The position numbers and the translations under genes are program-made. Under the pieces are notes generated by a model, which saw only the letters and a program-made list of their open reading frames with translations, ran no database searches and was not told where the DNA came from. Source: Sphaerisporangium album (GTDB taxonomy: Bacteria > Actinomycetota > Actinomycetes > Streptosporangiales > Streptosporangiaceae). Taken from it: DNA of 64,000 bases. The DNA lies in NCBI RefSeq assembly GCF_003323745.1, contig NZ_QOIL01000018.1, positions 1-64,000 on the forward strand. The letters run 5' to 3'. Shown piece after piece: positions 1 through 7,773 of the stretch. The first letter of the stretch is position 1. Every line of letters begins with the position of its first letter.

Positions 1-351
<351 letters not shown>

Positions 352-510
352 TCACGGGAAATGGGGAGATGCGGGGCGCTCGCGAAAGCGACGCCGTGCT
401 TCCCGACGAGGGGACGCACACCACCAGGGCGTCGCGAACGGCGACCCCTGCCTTTGCACCGCCGCCGCGCAGGGGAAGATCTCCTGGGAGACTCAGTGTG
501 GAAACCTCTC

Positions 511-647
511 TGAAACTTGTCAAGCATGTCAGAAATTTTCGGTACTCCTGGCGTCGCACGTGCGTGACATCGGCTCGAAGTGCCAGGTGGGTTGGGCTGA
601 AACTTTCGCCGCCCGGTGCGCGACAGTGACCATGATTGAAAGTTTCA
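511..647. promoter_or_regulatory. Cluster of GAAANTTTC palindromes upstream of the GH10 gene
   Basis: Three exact GAAANTTTC palindromes lie at 531-541 (AGAAATTTTCG), 598-608 (TGAAACTTTCG) and 637-647 (TGAAAGTTTCA). A degenerate copy, TGAAACTTGTC, lies at 511-521. The same 11-mer TGAAACTTTCG recurs at 17230-17240 before another secreted glycosidase, and TGAAAATTTCA lies at 14570-14580. Similar CGAAACTTTCG boxes are known upstream of Streptomyces xylanase genes. I infer an operator array for a hemicellulose-responsive regulator; the regulator itself is not identified. The rest of 331-911 contains no gene that I can see. Confidence 0.6.
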
Positions 648-911
648 TCACCAGACCCTGGAGATGAGGCGGGCCATCTCGATGACGCCAGATAAGCCCC
701 CCACGGTCCCCGCGCGGTCGGTACGGGCACGCCGCGGACCTTGACAGGGGCGGTCCGCCTCGTATTAGCTCCGCCCACGCCGCCTCCAACCGATCGACGG
801 AGAGGGGACTTCACCGGTAAGACGAAATGTGAACGTTAACGACGCCTCGCGGCCCTGTCCGCGACGGGCGGACGCCGTGCGCCCCGGACAGATACCACCT
901 ATCTGCCGTCC

Positions 912-1106
912 GGCTGTCCGGCCGGCGGCCTGCGCGGCGTGCAAGGCCCTGTCCAGGTCGCGCGCGAGGTGCTGCGAGCACTCGGCCAGGAGCTTGGGCC
1001 GGCCGACGAGCACGGCGTGACCGTCGACGATGCCCTGCACGCCGAGGCCTTCCAGGTTGGCGAAGTCCTCGGGCGTGGGAAGTTTGCCGAGGCGCAGAGC
1101 CGCTAG
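912..1106 (-). pseudogene. Fragment of a heavy-metal (copper-type) P1B ATPase
   Basis: About 65 codons read on the minus strand with no start and no complete domain. They include 'EDFANLEGLGVQGIVDGH', 'AVLVGRPKLLAE' and 'ALHAAQAAGRTA'. These match the nucleotide-binding part of CopA/CtpV-type metal ATPases, around the region before the DGVND motif. No Walker, CPC or DKTG motif lies nearby, so this is a remnant and not a gene. The similarity ends at about 912, next to a perfect 6-5-6 inverted repeat at 889-905 (CAGATA/TATCTG). That repeat might mark the break or be an unrelated operator. The piece lies just past the LysR stop. Confidence 0.6.
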
Positions 1107-1116
1107 TGAGTGGCGA

Positions 1117-2127
1117 TTAGTTTGGGATGGCTTGTACGCCGGGGGGTAGTTGGGCCCGTTCCTGGGCGTCCAGGAACGCTTTGACTACTGCGGCGTCTGA
1201 GCGGCGTCTGGTCCAGAAGAGGGCGACTTCTCGGCGGGCGGTGGGGGAGTCTATGGTGCGGATCGCGAGGCCTTCGGTGCTGGTGGTCTCCAGGGCGAGG
1301 CGGTTGATGACGCCGATGCCGAAGGCGGAGCGGACCAGTGCGACCAGGGTCGCCGGCTGGTCGGTGAGGTAGGCGATGTCGGCTCGTCCAGCCTCGTCGC
1401 CGAGGGTGTTGCGCAGGTCGAATCCGCCGCCGTCGTCCTCGCTGCCGGCCGGATTGCCGATCAGTGGCCGCTGCAGGATGTCGTCGACGCTGACCGAGGT
1501 CCTCTGGGTGAGGGGGTCCTGCTCGCGCATCACGGCGACGATGTCCTCGCGCCAGATGGTTCGATGGCAGAGCGTGGTCTCGTGCATCTTCGGGAGCAGC
1601 GGCCGGAACGCGAGGTCGACGGCCCCGCTGACGACCATTTCCTCCAGTGTCGAGGCGGTTCCCTCGTGGAGCTCGATGGTGATGCCCGGGTATTTCGACG
1701 TCAACTCCCGTAACACCGAGGGAAGGTACGTCGAGCTGACGCTCGGGTAGCTGCCGATCTTGACGTGCGCGACGAAGTTGTCGAGCGTGCTGCGGGCGGC
1801 CTCGATGCCGCGTTGGAGCTCGAGGAGGGCGTTCAGGGCGTGTCCGCGGAACAGCTCACCCGCCTCGGTCGTGCAGATGGGGCGTGCCTTGCGATCGAAG
1901 AGGGTCACTCCGAGGGCATGTTCCAGGGCTGCGATGTGGGCGCTGACTCGCGACTGCGACAGATGCAGGCCGAGGGTGGCGGCGCCGAATCCGCCTTTGT
2001 CCGCCACCGCGAGGAAACTGCGCAACCAGGCGGTCTGCAGCGACATGGCGTCCCGCGGATCGCGTGGGGCGAGGTCGACGATCTCGTCGGCGGGGTGATC
2101 GTTCGAAGAGGACGGCGAGCCGTTCAT
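1117..2127 (-). CDS. LysR-family transcriptional regulator
   Basis: The protein has 336 residues. A winged HTH starts at about residue 28 (LQTAWLRSFLAVADKGGFGA, then LSQSRVSAHIAALEHALG, the classic LysR recognition helix). A periplasmic-binding-like effector domain follows (KIGSYPSVSSTYLPSVL, then DLAFRPLL). An internal Met at 2046 would give a typical compact LysR. However, the ATG at 2127 overlaps the stop of the upstream glcF remnant as ATGA, the junction used throughout this operon, so I prefer 2127. The gene is last in the 6612-to-1117 transcript. It probably senses a sugar-acid intermediate and controls this operon and/or the divergent FAH gene. That role is inferred from position only. 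Confidence 0.85.
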   Translation of the reverse strand: MNGSPSSSNDHPADEIVDLAPRDPRDAMSLQTAWLRSFLAVADKGGFGAATLGLHLSQSRVSAHIAALEHALGVTLFDRKARPICTTEAGELFRGHALNALLELQRGIEAARSTLDNFVAHVKIGSYPSVSSTYLPSVLRELTSKYPGITIELHEGTASTLEEMVVSGAVDLAFRPLLPKMHETTLCHRTIWREDIVAVMREQDPLTQRTSVSVDDILQRPLIGNPAGSEDDGGGFDLRNTLGDEAGRADIAYLTDQPATLVALVRSAFGIGVINRLALETTSTEGLAIRTIDSPTARREVALFWTRRRSDAAVVKAFLDAQERAQLPPGVQAIPN

Positions 2128-2327
2128 CCGTCCGCCGTTCCCGCTTGAGCCATGGCGACGAGCTCGGCCAGGTGGAGCACCCGCGTTCGCAGCCGAGCGC
2201 GGCGCACCGCTTTGATCAGCTGACGCTGGCAGCCTGGGTTCACCACAACCAGGAAATCTAGATTAAGTTCGGCCGGTTCCGCCATCTTCGCGGTGCCCAG
2301 CTCGTCGGGGTCAAAGACGTTCGTCAT
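2124..2327 (-). pseudogene. Remnant of glycolate/lactate oxidase iron-sulfur subunit (GlcF-like)
   Basis: A 67-codon frame keeps only the start and the extreme C-terminus of a GlcF/LldF-like protein. 'VVNPGCQRQLI' and 'RTRVLHLAELVA' match the last cysteine-rich CCG domain, in which the Cys of NPGC is a cluster or substrate ligand. All 4Fe-4S ferredoxin motifs and the first CCG box are missing, so it cannot work alone. Its ATG lies inside the end of the glcD remnant, and its stop overlaps the LysR start (ATGA). Transcription and translational coupling may therefore persist although the gene is gutted. This looks like an internal deletion of about 1 kb. Confidence 0.7.
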
Positions 2328-2695
2328 GAATGAGTTTCCCGGGGTTGAGGATGCCCGCCGGGTCGAAAGCCTGCTGATCCGGGCCGGCAGGGCGGTCTGT
2401 CGACGCGGCGAACCAGTTCAGGTAGGCGTGAGCGTGGCACGCCGACGTCCTCCAGCATGGTCGCGCCGCCCAGCCGGGCCAGTGCCGGCAGCGCGCAGCG
2501 CCGCGCTGCCGGCAGTGCTTCCGACTCGGCGGCCGCTGCGGCGACCTGCACTGAGGTGGCACCGTGCTCTGGCATGAGCTCGGCCATCTCCCGTACGGTC
2601 CGGGCCACCTCATCCGGGCTGCTGTTCGACGCACCGACGATCCTGCGCAGGTCGGCGGAGATCGCTCGGGCATCGGCGACGGCCGGAGTCCTCAT
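2311..2695 (-). pseudogene. Internally deleted and frameshifted FAD-linked oxidase (GlcD/lactate dehydrogenase-like)
   Basis: The ATG at 2695 overlaps the upstream SDR stop (ATGA). The first frame gives an N-terminal-like 'AISADLRRIVG', then jumps to the C-terminal half ('ARTVREMAELMPEHGA', 'ALPALARLGG', 'EDVGVPRSRLPELV'). The frame then shifts, and the other frame ends in 'AFDPAGILNPGKL', the signature C-terminus of GlcD/D-lactate dehydrogenases. The PP-loop FAD-binding domain is absent. An intact relative would oxidise a 2-hydroxy acid such as glycolate or lactate together with GlcF. In an L-fucose or L-rhamnose oxidation pathway that acid is the lactate made by the last hydrolase, so its loss here fits a decayed final step. 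Confidence 0.7.
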
Positions 2696-3444
2696 GCCGC
2701 CGTCATCCCTCCGTCGAGGACGAGTGCGGCCCCGTTGACGAACCGGCCCTCGGGCCCCGCGAGGAAGGCGACCATGGCCGCGATCTCGTCCGGTGAGCCC
2801 ATGCGCCCGTCCAGTTGCCGCGCCGCCATCGCGGCGCGGGCCGCTACCGGATCCGGCGCGTTCGCGAGGATCTTCCCGATCCACTCGGTCTCCACGGTTC
2901 CGGGGCAGATCGCCACGCAGCGGATTCCTTCGCGTGCGTGGTCGACGGCGACCGCTCGGGTGAGGCCGACCAGCCCGGCCTTGGACGCGCAGTACGCCGC
3001 CCGGCGAGCCAGCCCGACCTGACCGCCCACGGAGGCGATGTTGATGATCACGCCGCTGCCGCGGTCGAGCATCAGCGGCAGGGTGGCCCGGATGGTGAGG
3101 AACGGTCCGGTGAGGTTCACCGCCATGACGCGGTTCCAATCCGCGTCACTCGTCTCCAGTACGGTCGCGGCCAGGCCGATCCCGGCCACGTTCACCAGCA
3201 CTTCCGGGGCGCCGACGGTGACGGCGATCTCCCGGGCCACCGACCCCACGGCCAGCGGGTCGCACAGGTCGACGGTGAAAGGGTGCGCCAGGCCACCGGT
3301 CTGCTGGATCAGGGTGCCCGTCTCGGCGAGACCGGACACGTCGAGATCCATCATCGCGACCTCGTAGCCGTCGCGGGCCAGGCGCAGAGCGGTGGCGCGG
3401 CCGATACCGGAAGCCGCGCCCGTCACCACGGCGACGGTGCTCAT
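2692..3444 (-). CDS. SDR-family NAD(P)-dependent dehydrogenase (first of two)
   Basis: This is a 250-residue classical short-chain dehydrogenase. The Rossmann glycine motif is TGAASGIG near residue 9. An Asp follows beta-2 (MMDLD), which suggests NAD+ preference. The 'NVAG' motif, Ser in 'INIASVGG', and 'YCASK' (Tyr and Lys of the catalytic tetrad) are all present. It ends with the usual 'FVNGAALVLDGG'. The ATG at 3444 overlaps the stop of the preceding SDR and its own stop overlaps the glcD remnant. In the proposed pathway one SDR oxidises the free sugar to its lactone and the other oxidises the 2-keto-3-deoxy acid at C4. Sequence alone does not say which does which. Confidence 0.9.
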   Translation of the reverse strand: MSTVAVVTGAASGIGRATALRLARDGYEVAMMDLDVSGLAETGTLIQQTGGLAHPFTVDLCDPLAVGSVAREIAVTVGAPEVLVNVAGIGLAATVLETSDADWNRVMAVNLTGPFLTIRATLPLMLDRGSGVIINIASVGGQVGLARRAAYCASKAGLVGLTRAVAVDHAREGIRCVAICPGTVETEWIGKILANAPDPVAARAAMAARQLDGRMGSPDEIAAMVAFLAGPEGRFVNGAALVLDGGMTAA

Positions 3445-4202
3445 GAGTACACCGTTCCAGGCAGCGAACCGTCCATGGCGTATCCGCCGTCGACGTCCAA
3501 GCAGGCGCCCGTGGTGTAGCACGCCTCCGCGGACGCGAGGTAGGCGATGGCGGAGGCCACCCACTCGGGCGGCGCGATCTTCCCCAGCGGGATCTTCGCC
3601 GTCAGAGAGCTGACGATCTCGGGGGTGTAAATGGGCTCGCTCATCTTGGTCCGGGTGGCGCCCGGGCGTACGCAGTTCACCGTGATGCCGGAGGGAGCCA
3701 ACTCCGATGCCATCGTGCGGGTCATCGCCTCGAGCCCGCCCTTGGTCGCCGTGTAGGGCGCGGCGTTCGGCTCGGAGACCACGGCGTGGACCGAGGAGAC
3801 GTTGACGATGCGGCCGGGCGTGCCGTGCTCGACCATGATGCGAGCGACGGCCTGGCTCAAGAAGAAGACCCCTGTCAGGTTCACCGCGATGACGCGATCC
3901 CAATCGGCCCGTGAGACCTGAAGGAAGGGGGCGATATGCAGGATTCCGGCGACGTTGGCCAGCACGTCGACCTGCTGGAACTCCCCGCGCAGGTACTCCT
4001 CCAGTGACCGCGCCGCATCCAGGTCCGCGACGTCCAGGTCGAGCAGGCGAAGGCGCCCCTCTACGTGGTCGGGCCACGGCGTGGTGTGCTTCAGATCGAC
4101 CGCCACCACCGTGGCTCCCTCGCGCAGAAACCGGACCGCCGTCGCCCGGCCGATGCCGGAGTCGGCGCCGGTGACGATGGCGACCTTCTCGCTGAATCTC
4201 AT
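3441..4202 (-). CDS. SDR-family NAD(P)-dependent dehydrogenase (second of two)
   Basis: This is a 253-residue SDR. It has TGADSGIG near the N-terminus, an acidic residue after beta-2 (AVDLK), 'NVAGI', Ser in 'IVNVSSVHAV', and a Tyr/Lys pair in 'YTATK'. The C-terminal 'TTGACLDVDGGYAMDG' is typical. It shares only the family fold with its neighbour, so the pair is not a recent duplication. ATGA overlaps at both ends place it strictly between the SMP-30 lactonase and the other SDR. A role as sugar dehydrogenase or 2-keto-3-deoxy-aldonate dehydrogenase is inferred from this company. Confidence 0.9.
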   Translation of the reverse strand: MRFSEKVAIVTGADSGIGRATAVRFLREGATVVAVDLKHTTPWPDHVEGRLRLLDLDVADLDAARSLEEYLRGEFQQVDVLANVAGILHIAPFLQVSRADWDRVIAVNLTGVFFLSQAVARIMVEHGTPGRIVNVSSVHAVVSEPNAAPYTATKGGLEAMTRTMASELAPSGITVNCVRPGATRTKMSEPIYTPEIVSSLTAKIPLGKIAPPEWVASAIAYLASAEACYTTGACLDVDGGYAMDGSLPGTVYS

Positions 4203-5086
4203 GCGATGACCTCTCGTGCAAGGCGGAAGGGGGTCGACGGCCGCCCCGGGGTGTCGGCCTCGCGCCGCAGTACCGCCCCTGACAGCGGCCACATGTCCAG
4301 TTGGGAGGAGCTGAGGCCAATGGACGCCGAGGTGATGTACATCGTCTGGAGCTGCGGTCCGCCGAAAGCGATGCTCGTCGGACGGATGACCGGAACCCGC
4401 ACCTGCTCGGCCACGACGCCATCGGGGGTGAAACGGGTCACGTGGGCTCCGTCCCAGAAGGCGCACCAGACGTCACCCGCGGCGTCGACCCGAAGCCCAT
4501 CGGGGATACCGCGGAGCGACGAGGTGTCCGCGAAGACCCGACGAGCCGTCGCCTCCCCTGACTCGACGTCGAAGGCGTACCGGTAGATCACGTCGTTGCG
4601 GGAGTCGACGAAGTATGTCCACCGCCCGTCCGGCGACCAGTCGATGCCGTTGGAGCAGTAGAACCCCTCATCGATGACGGTGTAGGCGCCGTCGCCGTCC
4701 AACCGGTAGAGCCGGCCCTCGGGCCGCGTCTCGCCGTCCTCAAGCGAGCCGGTCCAGAACCGCCCGGCAGGGTCGACCGACCCGTCGTTGAACCGGCAGG
4801 CCGGGCGGTCCGCCTCGGGGTCGGCCAGGAATGTACGGTCGCCGGTACGGACGTCCAGGAGATGCCAGCCGGAACGCATACCGGCGACGAGCACATGCGG
4901 ATCATCCGTGAGGCCGAGGCAACCGACCTGGGTCTCGACATTGATCTGTGCCGGACGCCCGGCGTCGGCGGCCTGGGTGAAAACGGTTCCCGCGACGATG
5001 TCCACCCAGTACAGGGTGTCGATCCGCGCGTCCCACAGCGGCCCCTCACCCAGGGTGGCCCGGCCGTCCCAGAAAACTGAGGTCAT
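4199..5086 (-). CDS. SMP-30/gluconolactonase-family lactonase
   Basis: This is a 295-residue six-bladed propeller. It opens with 'ATLGEGPLWD', in which the Glu is a metal ligand of the SMP-30 fold. It has 'FNDGSVDPAGRFWTG' with Asn and Asp ligands, 'SNGIDWSPDG' and 'IPDGLRVDAAGDVW', which supply the remaining ligands. Family members hydrolyse aldonolactones to aldonic acids with a divalent metal. The start at 5086 overlaps the dehydratase stop (ATGA), which fixes it. It would act after a sugar dehydrogenase and before the UxaA-type dehydratase. Which lactone it prefers cannot be read from the sequence. Confidence 0.92.
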   Translation of the reverse strand: MTSVFWDGRATLGEGPLWDARIDTLYWVDIVAGTVFTQAADAGRPAQINVETQVGCLGLTDDPHVLVAGMRSGWHLLDVRTGDRTFLADPEADRPACRFNDGSVDPAGRFWTGSLEDGETRPEGRLYRLDGDGAYTVIDEGFYCSNGIDWSPDGRWTYFVDSRNDVIYRYAFDVESGEATARRVFADTSSLRGIPDGLRVDAAGDVWCAFWDGAHVTRFTPDGVVAEQVRVPVIRPTSIAFGGPQLQTMYITSASIGLSSSQLDMWPLSGAVLRREADTPGRPSTPFRLAREVIA

Positions 5087-6612
5087 ACAACGGCTCCCAT
5101 CCGCCACGGCACGATCTCCTCGGTGCCGAACCCGAGCGCCTCGGACTTGCTCGGCGTACCCGATGCCATGTCCACCAGGGCCTCGAACAGCAGGGTTCCA
5201 TAGCGGATCTGGTCTTCCCGCGACATCGCCGGGCCCGCGTCGAAGTCCATGTCGGCGCGCATGTGCTCGTACAGCCGGGTCGTCGTGCTGATCTTGAGGC
5301 AGGGGGTCGGGCGCGACCCGAAGACCGACCCTCGGCCGGTCGTGAACGCCAGCAGGTTGGCCCCGCCGGCGACCATACCGGTCGCCGAGACCGGGTCGTA
5401 ACCGGGGGTGTCCATGAAGGTCAGCCCTGGGGCGGTGACCGGGGCGGCGTAAGCGACCACGTCGTTGAGCGGGCTCGTACCGCCCTTCAGGACCGCACCC
5501 AGCGACTTCTCCCAGATCGTCGAGATGCCACCGTCCCGGTTGCCCTTGGACGGGTTGTTGTCCAGCTCCGCGTCGTTGCTCGCCGTATAGGCCTGCCACC
5601 AGGCGATCAGCTCGTCGATCCGGTGGGCGACCGCGGGCGCCTCGGCCCGCTTGCGCAGCATGTGCTCCGCACCGTAGATCTCGGGAGTCTCACCGAGGAT
5701 GACCCGGCCACCGGCGGCCACCAGCAGATCGGCCGCCACGCCCAGTGTCGGATTGGCCGTCAGACCCGAGTAGGCGTCGCTGCCGCCGCACTGCAACCCC
5801 AGTATCAGCTCGTCGACCGGAATGGGCTCACGCCGCAGGCCGGCGAGCTGCGACGCCATCGCCGCGATGGAGTCCAAGGCGGCGTTGACGGTGGCGGCCG
5901 TACCACCCAGGTCCTGGATGGAGAGGGTCTCGACGGCCAGGCTGTCGCCGAAGATGTTCTCCGGCTGGTTGATCTCGCAGCCCAGACTGACCATCACCAC
6001 TCCGGCGATGTTCGCGTGCCTGGCATACCCGCGCAGGGTGCGGCGCAGGATGTCATCGCCGGCGGTGCCCTCGGCCATACCGCAGCCCAATTCGTGGGTG
6101 AGAGCGATGACCCCATCCAAACCAGGCACCCTGACCTGGGCGTTCGCGGCCTGTGCGACCATCCGGGCCACCGTCGAGGAGCAGTTCACCGTCGGAAGCA
6201 CGGCAAGGTAGTTACGGGTCGCGGCCCGGCCGTCGGGTCTGCGATAGCCGAGGAAATGGTCGCGCGTCGGGACGGCCGGCGGAGACCACAGCGATGGCGT
6301 GGAGGGGACCGTCCCGAGGCCGACGCTCTGCGGCCCGACCCCGAGGTTGTGCATGTGAACGTGGGCGCCGGGCAGGATGTCCTGCAGCGCGACGCCGATG
6401 ACCTCGCCGTACTTGCGAACGGCCGCCCCCTTGGCGACGGCGCGCACGGCAACCTTGTGGCCCTCCGGGATGTCATCGATCGCGGCGACGACGCCGTCGA
6501 CCACCTGCACGAGCGTCCCGCGGCCGAGGTGCTCGCGGGCAAGCCCTACGTCGTCCACGCCCTCCAGCGGAACCAAAGGGACGGCGACATCGGCCGGCAT
6601 CGGTGCGGTCAT
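5083..6612 (-). CDS. UxaA-family sugar-acid dehydratase (altronate/galactarate/fuconate type)
   Basis: The product is about 509 residues. It has an N-terminal SAF-like domain ('PEGHKVAVRAVAKGAAVRKYG') joined to the large UxaA/GarD catalytic domain. Conserved pieces are 'YRRPDGRAATRNYLAVLPTV', 'HELGCGM', 'LGCEINQ', 'LQCGGSDAYSGLTANP', 'GETPEIYGAE' and 'TTGRGSVFGSRPTPC'. These enzymes dehydrate sugar acids to 2-keto-3-deoxy acids using Fe2+ or Mn2+. Altronate and galactarate are the classic substrates; homologues also serve L-fuconate. I start at the ATG (6612), preceded by GGATC, not at a TTG 15 bases earlier without a ribosome site. It is the first gene of the minus-strand operon, 41 bases from a perfect inverted repeat. 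Neighbours favour a deoxy- or neutral hexonate over galactarate. Confidence 0.9.
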   Translation of the reverse strand: MTAPMPADVAVPLVPLEGVDDVGLAREHLGRGTLVQVVDGVVAAIDDIPEGHKVAVRAVAKGAAVRKYGEVIGVALQDILPGAHVHMHNLGVGPQSVGLGTVPSTPSLWSPPAVPTRDHFLGYRRPDGRAATRNYLAVLPTVNCSSTVARMVAQAANAQVRVPGLDGVIALTHELGCGMAEGTAGDDILRRTLRGYARHANIAGVVMVSLGCEINQPENIFGDSLAVETLSIQDLGGTAATVNAALDSIAAMASQLAGLRREPIPVDELILGLQCGGSDAYSGLTANPTLGVAADLLVAAGGRVILGETPEIYGAEHMLRKRAEAPAVAHRIDELIAWWQAYTASNDAELDNNPSKGNRDGGISTIWEKSLGAVLKGGTSPLNDVVAYAAPVTAPGLTFMDTPGYDPVSATGMVAGGANLLAFTTGRGSVFGSRPTPCLKISTTTRLYEHMRADMDFDAGPAMSREDQIRYGTLLFEALVDMASGTPSKSEALGFGTEEIVPWRMGAVV

Positions 6613-6652
6613 CCAAGATCCAGCCAATGCGCGAACATGCCGAACCAGTAAT

Positions 6653-6668
6653 CTTGAAATCGTTCAAG
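6653..6668. promoter_or_regulatory. Inverted repeat CTTGAA-N4-TTCAAG before the dehydratase operon
   Basis: A perfect 6-4-6 palindrome lies 41 bases upstream of the dehydratase ATG in the divergent intergenic region. Its position and symmetry suit an operator for a dimeric repressor or activator of the minus-strand operon. The regulator is unknown; the LysR at the operon end and the FadR-type protein at 16.3-17.0 kb are the local candidates. Confidence 0.45.
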
Positions 6669-6783
6669 TCCAGATTCAGAGGGTGTCACGCAAGTCACCC
6701 TAGTTCCCGGGGCAACGTCAGATGAAGCGCGAGTAACAGAACGACGTCATCCGTCCCACGAATAGTCACAGGCCAGAGCCGGA

Positions 6784-6828
6784 ATCCGAATGACGCCCAT
6801 TCGGATAACGGTCTCCATGATCCGAATA
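6784..6828. promoter_or_regulatory. 9-5-9 inverted repeat plus a third half-site before the FAH gene
   Basis: ATCCGAATG (6784-6792) and CATTCGGAT (6798-6806) form a perfect palindrome with a 5-base spacer. A third copy, ATCCGAATA, starts 36 bases later at 6820, close to three helical turns. All lie 55-98 bases upstream of the FAH start, with no gene between. The arrangement looks like a two-site operator. No such half-site was noticed elsewhere in the island. Confidence 0.55.
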
Positions 6829-6881
6829 CCTGAGGTTAGTGTGTCGAAACAATCCAAGCAGGGTCCGGGAGAGGCAGGAAC

Positions 6882-7718
6882 ATGAAATTCGCACGGCACG
6901 GTGAGCCCGGCCACGAATACCCGATCGTGAGCGGTGCCGACGGACTCTGGCGCGACCTCACACCGATCGCTCCGGACGTGACGCCGGACCTGCTGTCGCG
7001 ATCGGAACCCGAGCTCGGCCTTGAGGCGTTGCCGGTCGTCACCCGCCTGGAGCGGTTCGGACCGCCCCTCACCGGTATCGGAAAGATCATCTGCATCGGG
7101 CTGAACTACAGCGATCACGCCGAGGAGACCGGGGCCGCCCCACCACCCGAGCCGATCATCTTCCTCAAGGCCCCCGACACCGTCGTCGGCCCGCAGGATG
7201 ACGTGCTGATCCCGCGCGCGTCACGCAAGACCGACTGGGAGGTGGAGCTCGCCGTGATCATCGGGACGAGGGCGCGCTACCTGACCAGCCCCGACGACGC
7301 CCTGGCCTGTGTCGCCGGGTACACGATCAGCAACGATGTCAGCGAACGCGAATTCCAGCTGGAACGAGGCGGCCAGTGGGACAAGGGCAAGAACTGCGAG
7401 ACCTTCAACCCCCTCGGACCGTGGATCCTCACCGCTGACGAGGTCCCCGACCCGCAGAAGCTGAACCTGCGGCTGTGGGTCAACGGACACCTGCGCCAGA
7501 ACGGCACCACCGCGGACATGATCTTCGACGTGGCCCACCTGATCTGGTACGTCAGCCAGTTCATGGTCCTCAACCCCGGTGACGTCATCAACACCGGCAC
7601 GCCCGCGGGTGTCGCCCTCGGCAGCCCAGGCCGGCCCTACCTGCGCGCCGGCGACGTGGTCGAGCTGGAGATCGACCACCTGGGACGCCAACGCCAGAAT
7701 CTCCGGGCCACACCCTGA
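6882..7718 (+). CDS. FAH-family hydrolase, probable 2,4-diketo-3-deoxy-aldonate hydrolase
   Basis: This is a 278-residue fumarylacetoacetate hydrolase fold. It has 'GKIICIGLNYSDHAEE', 'PIIFLKAPDTVVGP', the metal-binding 'TDWEVELAVIIG', and 'YTISNDVSEREFQ' followed by 'GKNCETFNPLGPW' and 'NTGTPAGVALG'. The set matches the subgroup that cleaves 2,4-diketo-3-deoxy acids of L-fucose, L-rhamnose or related sugars to pyruvate and a hydroxy acid. It is often misnamed ureidoglycolate lyase. GGGAGAGGCAGG precedes the ATG at 6882. It diverges from the UxaA/SMP-30/SDR operon, and together they supply every enzymatic step of a non-phosphorylative route. The exact substrate is inferred. Confidence 0.9.
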   Translation: MKFARHGEPGHEYPIVSGADGLWRDLTPIAPDVTPDLLSRSEPELGLEALPVVTRLERFGPPLTGIGKIICIGLNYSDHAEETGAAPPPEPIIFLKAPDTVVGPQDDVLIPRASRKTDWEVELAVIIGTRARYLTSPDDALACVAGYTISNDVSEREFQLERGGQWDKGKNCETFNPLGPWILTADEVPDPQKLNLRLWVNGHLRQNGTTADMIFDVAHLIWYVSQFMVLNPGDVINTGTPAGVALGSPGRPYLRAGDVVELEIDHLGRQRQNLRATP

Positions 7719-7773
7719 ACCTGAGGGGGCCGGTCGCGGTCTTCATTCCGAGACCGGCCTTCGTGCGTCCCCG

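Noticed and set aside
889-905. CAGATA-N5-TATCTG as a copper-responsive (CsoR-type) operator
   Set aside because: It adjoins a copper-ATPase relic but lacks the GC-rich core expected of CsoR sites and has no functional gene to control.
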